Shown here: positions 62,301-64,000 of the stretch, in pieces
Layout: the number at the start of each line of letters is the position of its first letter
Numbering within the stretch: position 1 is the first letter of the stretch
Assembly (NCBI RefSeq): GCF_000760935.2
Contig: NZ_CP049744.1
Coordinates: forward strand, 4,867,501 to 4,931,500
DNA from: Rhodococcoides fascians A25f
Lineage (GTDB): Bacteria; Actinomycetota; Actinomycetes; Mycobacteriales; Mycobacteriaceae
Direction: 5' to 3'
DNA length: 64,000 bases
Made by a program: the position numbers and the translations under genes
Notes under the pieces: model-generated
Told to the model about the DNA's origin: nothing
The model's input: the letters and a program-made list of their open reading frames with translations, nothing else
The model's database searches: none

Positions 62301-63427
62301 TGGTCGGCGAGGCGCATCTGCATCGCGGTCGAGGGGTCTTTGCCGTGGGTCTTGCGGTAGTCGGAGACGAGCTTTTCCAGGCGTGACTCGATGGCGTCGC
62401 GGCGGGAGAACTCGCTGAGCAGTGCGGTGGGGATGCCCTCGATTTCGCGGACGGCGCGTTTGTTGGTTCCGGTGCCGGGTCGGTCGGCGAATACGGTGCC
62501 GAGCTCGCGGGTGACGTACTCCTCGATGAGGGTGTTGTAGCGCTCGGATGCGGCGACGGCGAGCTTGTGCAGCACGCGGCCGTCGAGGCTGCGCCATTTG
62601 CCGTCGATGCCTTGCACTTTGGTGGAGATCGCGACGTGGGTGTGCAGGTTCGGGTCACCGTTACGGTTGTCGCGGTGATCGAACCGGGTGTACATCAGGC
62701 CGGTCGATTCGATCTGTCCCACACCGGCTTTCCCGACGCGAGTGTAAGAGGCGTTGTCCTCAACCCAGCCGATGGCATCGCTCACCGCGGCGCTGTGTGC
62801 GCGCTCGATCGCGACACGGGTGTCGTCGTCACCCAGCCCCCAGAGAACGGACACCGACTTCTGCGGAGTCAGCACGCAGTCGTAGCCGGCGACGGGTTGA
62901 CGTTCGCGGCGCTGCTGCGAGGCGATGTAGCGGACGAGCTCGGCTTCACTGGCCGGTGACCGGCCGACTTCGCGGTGGAACTCGTCGGCTCCGACGCGGT
63001 AGCGGATCTGCTGGCACTGCTCGGCGGTGAGCGGCTTTCCGCCGGCGGCGCGGTCGTTATCGATCTCGGCGCGGATACGTTTCATCAGCGGCACCTCGTT
63101 GCGGAAGCTCGCGAACTTGCGGCCGAGTCGCACGCTCTCGATCGCCGCGTTCGCCTTCGTACCGTCGAGGACTGCGGCCTCGATCAGCGCCTGGGCTTCG
63201 GGGTGCAGGCCTTCACCGAACAGCGCCTTCATCTGGTCCTCGCGGACGTACCCGGACACCCCCAGCTCGGCCGAGGCCCGTCCTCCCCAGATGCCCGGTT
63301 CGGTGCCTTCGGCGGCGTAGTAGTCGGTGAGATCTTGGCCGCGTTCGAGGCGGATATCGGCGCTGGCGACCTCGCGGGTGAGGTAGGTGTAGCCGTCGCC
63401 CGCGTGCAGCGCGTGGACGGTCATCAT
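59384..63427 (-). CDS. traA: MobF-family conjugative relaxase-helicase TraA
   Basis: About 1347 residues. The relaxase domain is N-terminal: TVHALHAGDGYTYLTREVA carries the candidate catalytic tyrosines, and the HUH metal motif is NGDPNLHTHVAISTKV. The helicase part has RecD/TraI motifs: Walker A LLAAGVGPAGTGKTTAMR, Walker B ILVDEAGMAST, then LLGDPQQLAAVDTGGALRL and AATIHRSQGMTVDQVHVLV. The Gly/Gln/Arg-rich tail QLRQQQARRPGPNRRPG ends the protein. It nicks oriT and unwinds the transferred strand. The start is ATG 63427 or 63424 (GTG 63436 possible); no strong ribosome binding site is seen. It is transcribed opposite to the T4SS operon. Confidence 0.9.
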   Translation of the reverse strand: MMTVHALHAGDGYTYLTREVASADIRLERGQDLTDYYAAEGTEPGIWGGRASAELGVSGYVREDQMKALFGEGLHPEAQALIEAAVLDGTKANAAIESVRLGRKFASFRNEVPLMKRIRAEIDNDRAAGGKPLTAEQCQQIRYRVGADEFHREVGRSPASEAELVRYIASQQRRERQPVAGYDCVLTPQKSVSVLWGLGDDDTRVAIERAHSAAVSDAIGWVEDNASYTRVGKAGVGQIESTGLMYTRFDHRDNRNGDPNLHTHVAISTKVQGIDGKWRSLDGRVLHKLAVAASERYNTLIEEYVTRELGTVFADRPGTGTNKRAVREIEGIPTALLSEFSRRDAIESRLEKLVSDYRKTHGKDPSTAMQMRLADQATLETRNEKAPPKSLGAQRAEWRKRALDVVGRRALNSALKSSTGNTISVTDAASIDHREIARTAVARIAQQRSSWNRWHIQAEVQRQLRPLVFATAAERDAVAEKVTEAALGAESIRLTRQVDATPKALQRSDGESILTVHGNETYTSAAILAAEHRLVGAAHTPTAVMAPAHAYTAALAAHTQLKGWDLGADKKALVEHFLFSGALLAAGVGPAGTGKTTAMRVVVDAWRSAGYDVIALGPSAKAADVLGTELGVTGRTIADVLTRYENELDTGITPGAMILVDEAGMASTHNLDRLTYIAAEHGAVVRLLGDPQQLAAVDTGGALRLVARSSAAPELVDVHRFRDKEEAEISLRLRDGDTSVAAWYAAKDRVQHGMADDLAEKVFTAWAETSETETTSLMIASSNHAVRDLNDRARTDRLAKGLVKKGGNDLSDGLRASAGDRIVTRRNDTSLRVTGTRGERVRNGDLWTVKTAHRDGSLTVRHLEHGGSIRLPAEYVTEHCELGYAATIHRSQGMTVDQVHVLVDDTMNRQALYVALTRGRDGNQLYVPIDRIVDPHLIHVHPDKKIADEVVRTIIGRDGSDVSATEQQRDAAVAHRKLDYNVGGYEYAGELIDAHRIEAIVRENMGPELANTMITEAEWDTFVHQYRRAEQLGLDAAPTLAAARSQRELASADSVSAVMHWRLEKHIENGADEMHAWAQSIEPTLRTQFGEHAENILADDGAWPDLVAHLRNAERAGKDPHAAIVELRRGVTDPDSSAADLLDDAERRWPLGRESRDHSAPSWVLPPMQDREGIDPELVAWTRRRYTEIAERTRELGQHAVDEQPAWTRHLGEVPDSGGARLRWQITAGQVGAYREQFGIDTDRTLIGDRPEHGEAARAWDQVNARIKTVTTPASVPAHAGPGQQTTPAPQPATPDPIVDTDRARREAAEHRAAEQLRLAEQRKAERREQLRQQQARRPGPNRRPGL

Positions 63428-63755
63428 CGCGGGCACCGCCGCCGACGAGGTTGTGTGCGGCGAGATCTCACGAGTCGATCTCCCTCGAAATCTGCTTCTA
63501 AATCGCGCGGCACAGTCGCGATAGTACGCAGATTCCGCCCATGGACACTAATAGTGCAAGAGGTGTGTGACGTTTGGTTTTTCATTTCGCGAAGAGACAC
63601 AGGAAATCTGAAGTCGATAGTATCTAGATTTCGGACGAACTAGAACGTGCATGGACGGTGAGGGACGAAAGTTGAAGCAGGACAGATCAATCAGGGCGAC
63701 CGTGGGTGCGTAGCACTCTTCCGCCGGCCGGCATGTCGGCGGTAGCCTGTCCCGT
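63428..63755. other. Divergent intergenic region, candidate oriT
   Basis: About 330 bases, visibly richer in A/T than the genes around it. It contains a perfect palindrome CACTAATAGTG (63546-63556), the inverted segments CCGCCGGCCG...CGGCGG near 63721-63742, and a GGTGCGTAG run near 63704-63712 that loosely recalls MobF nic sites. Its position next to traA is typical of oriT. No nic site can be fixed by eye. Confidence 0.4.
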
Positions 63756-64000
63756 ATGACTCCCTCAAACGGTGGACCGATCAGCGCTCGGGAACGGGCT
63801 CGGCGGGCGAATGCGCAGCGATTGTCGGACGCACAGTTGCGTTTGAAGAATCAGGAGCAGGATTTGATCTCGTATTTCGATGCCACCCGCGACGAACAAA
63901 AAATCAACGACGATGTGACCACGAGGATCGAGCGGTTGCGGCGGGACGCGGAAACCAAACTCGACGCGGCGTATGAGAGACGCGCAAGAGCACTGGCCGA
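63756..64000 (+). CDS. Coiled-coil protein next to traA, truncated by window end
   Basis: At least 81 residues beginning MTPSNGGPISARERARRANA. The rest is charged and helical (QLRLKNQEQDLISYFDATRD, then RLRRDAETKLDAAYERRARA), suggesting a coiled coil. The frame is open to the end of the window. Small helical proteins divergent from traA in actinobacterial plasmids may be relaxosome accessories. That is inference from position only. Confidence 0.6.
   Translation, partial: MTPSNGGPISARERARRANAQRLSDAQLRLKNQEQDLISYFDATRDEQKINDDVTTRIERLRRDAETKLDAAYERRARALA

Noticed and set aside
1..64000. tRNA, rRNA or CRISPR array
   Set aside because: No cloverleaf-like gene, ribosomal sequence or regularly spaced direct-repeat array was seen. 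The only clustered repeats are the in-frame ones at 56182-56404.

Overview
The window is high-GC actinobacterial DNA, most likely from Rhodococcus or a close relative (Nocardia/Gordonia group). Supporting signs are very strong G/C third-position bias, chains of GTGA, ATGA and TGATG stop/start overlaps, a coenzyme F420-type luciferase-like enzyme, an AcoR-type activator without sigma-54 contact motifs, and a conjugation operon that includes a cutinase-family protein typical of mycolate-bearing bacteria. A catabolic block next to a full conjugation system with tyrosine recombinases suggests a large conjugative catabolic plasmid or an integrative conjugative element. No replication or partition origin was recognised, so plasmid and ICE cannot be told apart.

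Region 1 (1-27.2 kb) is a CoA-thioester catabolic regulon. It holds an alcohol dehydrogenase, an aldehyde dehydrogenase, an acyl-CoA ligase, four acyl-CoA dehydrogenases (two probably a heteromeric pair), an enoyl-CoA hydratase, MaoC hydratases, SDR dehydrogenases, two crotonases of the BadI/MenB type, two thiolases, a CoA-transferase, a CitE-like lyase and an LLM oxidoreductase. The pairing of a BadH-like SDR with a BadI/MenB-like ring-cleaving enzyme points to alicyclic (cyclohexane-carboxylate-like or monocyclic terpene-like) acids as substrates. A FadR-type GntR regulator lies inside the block. Short sequences of the form TNGGTMNGACCA, close to the known FadR operator, occur upstream of essentially every operon here, so one repressor probably controls the whole pathway. 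A second regulator, AcoR-like, sits at the far end. Two remnants (an acyl-CoA ligase C-terminus and a lipase C-terminus) mark past deletions.

Region 2 (27.2-37.2 kb) is accessory DNA. It contains a degenerate integrase-like gene coupled to an unknown gene, two small coupled genes (one with a CxxC/CxxC zinc-ribbon pattern), a divergent Mrr-like nuclease and SIR2-like protein that look like a small defence island, a complete tyrosine recombinase, an SDR, a PAS-like sensor protein, a tandem-HTH XRE regulator with near-identical repeats on both sides, and a small C/H-rich protein.

Region 3 (37.2-55.6 kb) is one long plus-strand type IV secretion operon. It has a secreted glycine/alanine-rich protein, single-TM NTF2-like proteins, a MinD/ParA-like ATPase, a cutinase-family protein, a three-domain peptidoglycan hydrolase, a lipoprotein, a pilin-like membrane protein, a VirB6/TrbL-like membrane protein, a VirB4 divided into an SCO6880-type protein and a separate ATPase, a VirD4-type coupling protein and a DUF4913-like protein.

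Region 4 (55.6-64 kb) holds a protein built on short internal repeats, an unusual promoter/hairpin/micro-ORF locus (57.2-57.5 kb), a divergent pair of DUF2690-type exported proteins, the large MobF relaxase-helicase TraA on the minus strand, and the start of a divergent coiled-coil protein that runs off the window. The likely oriT lies between the last two.
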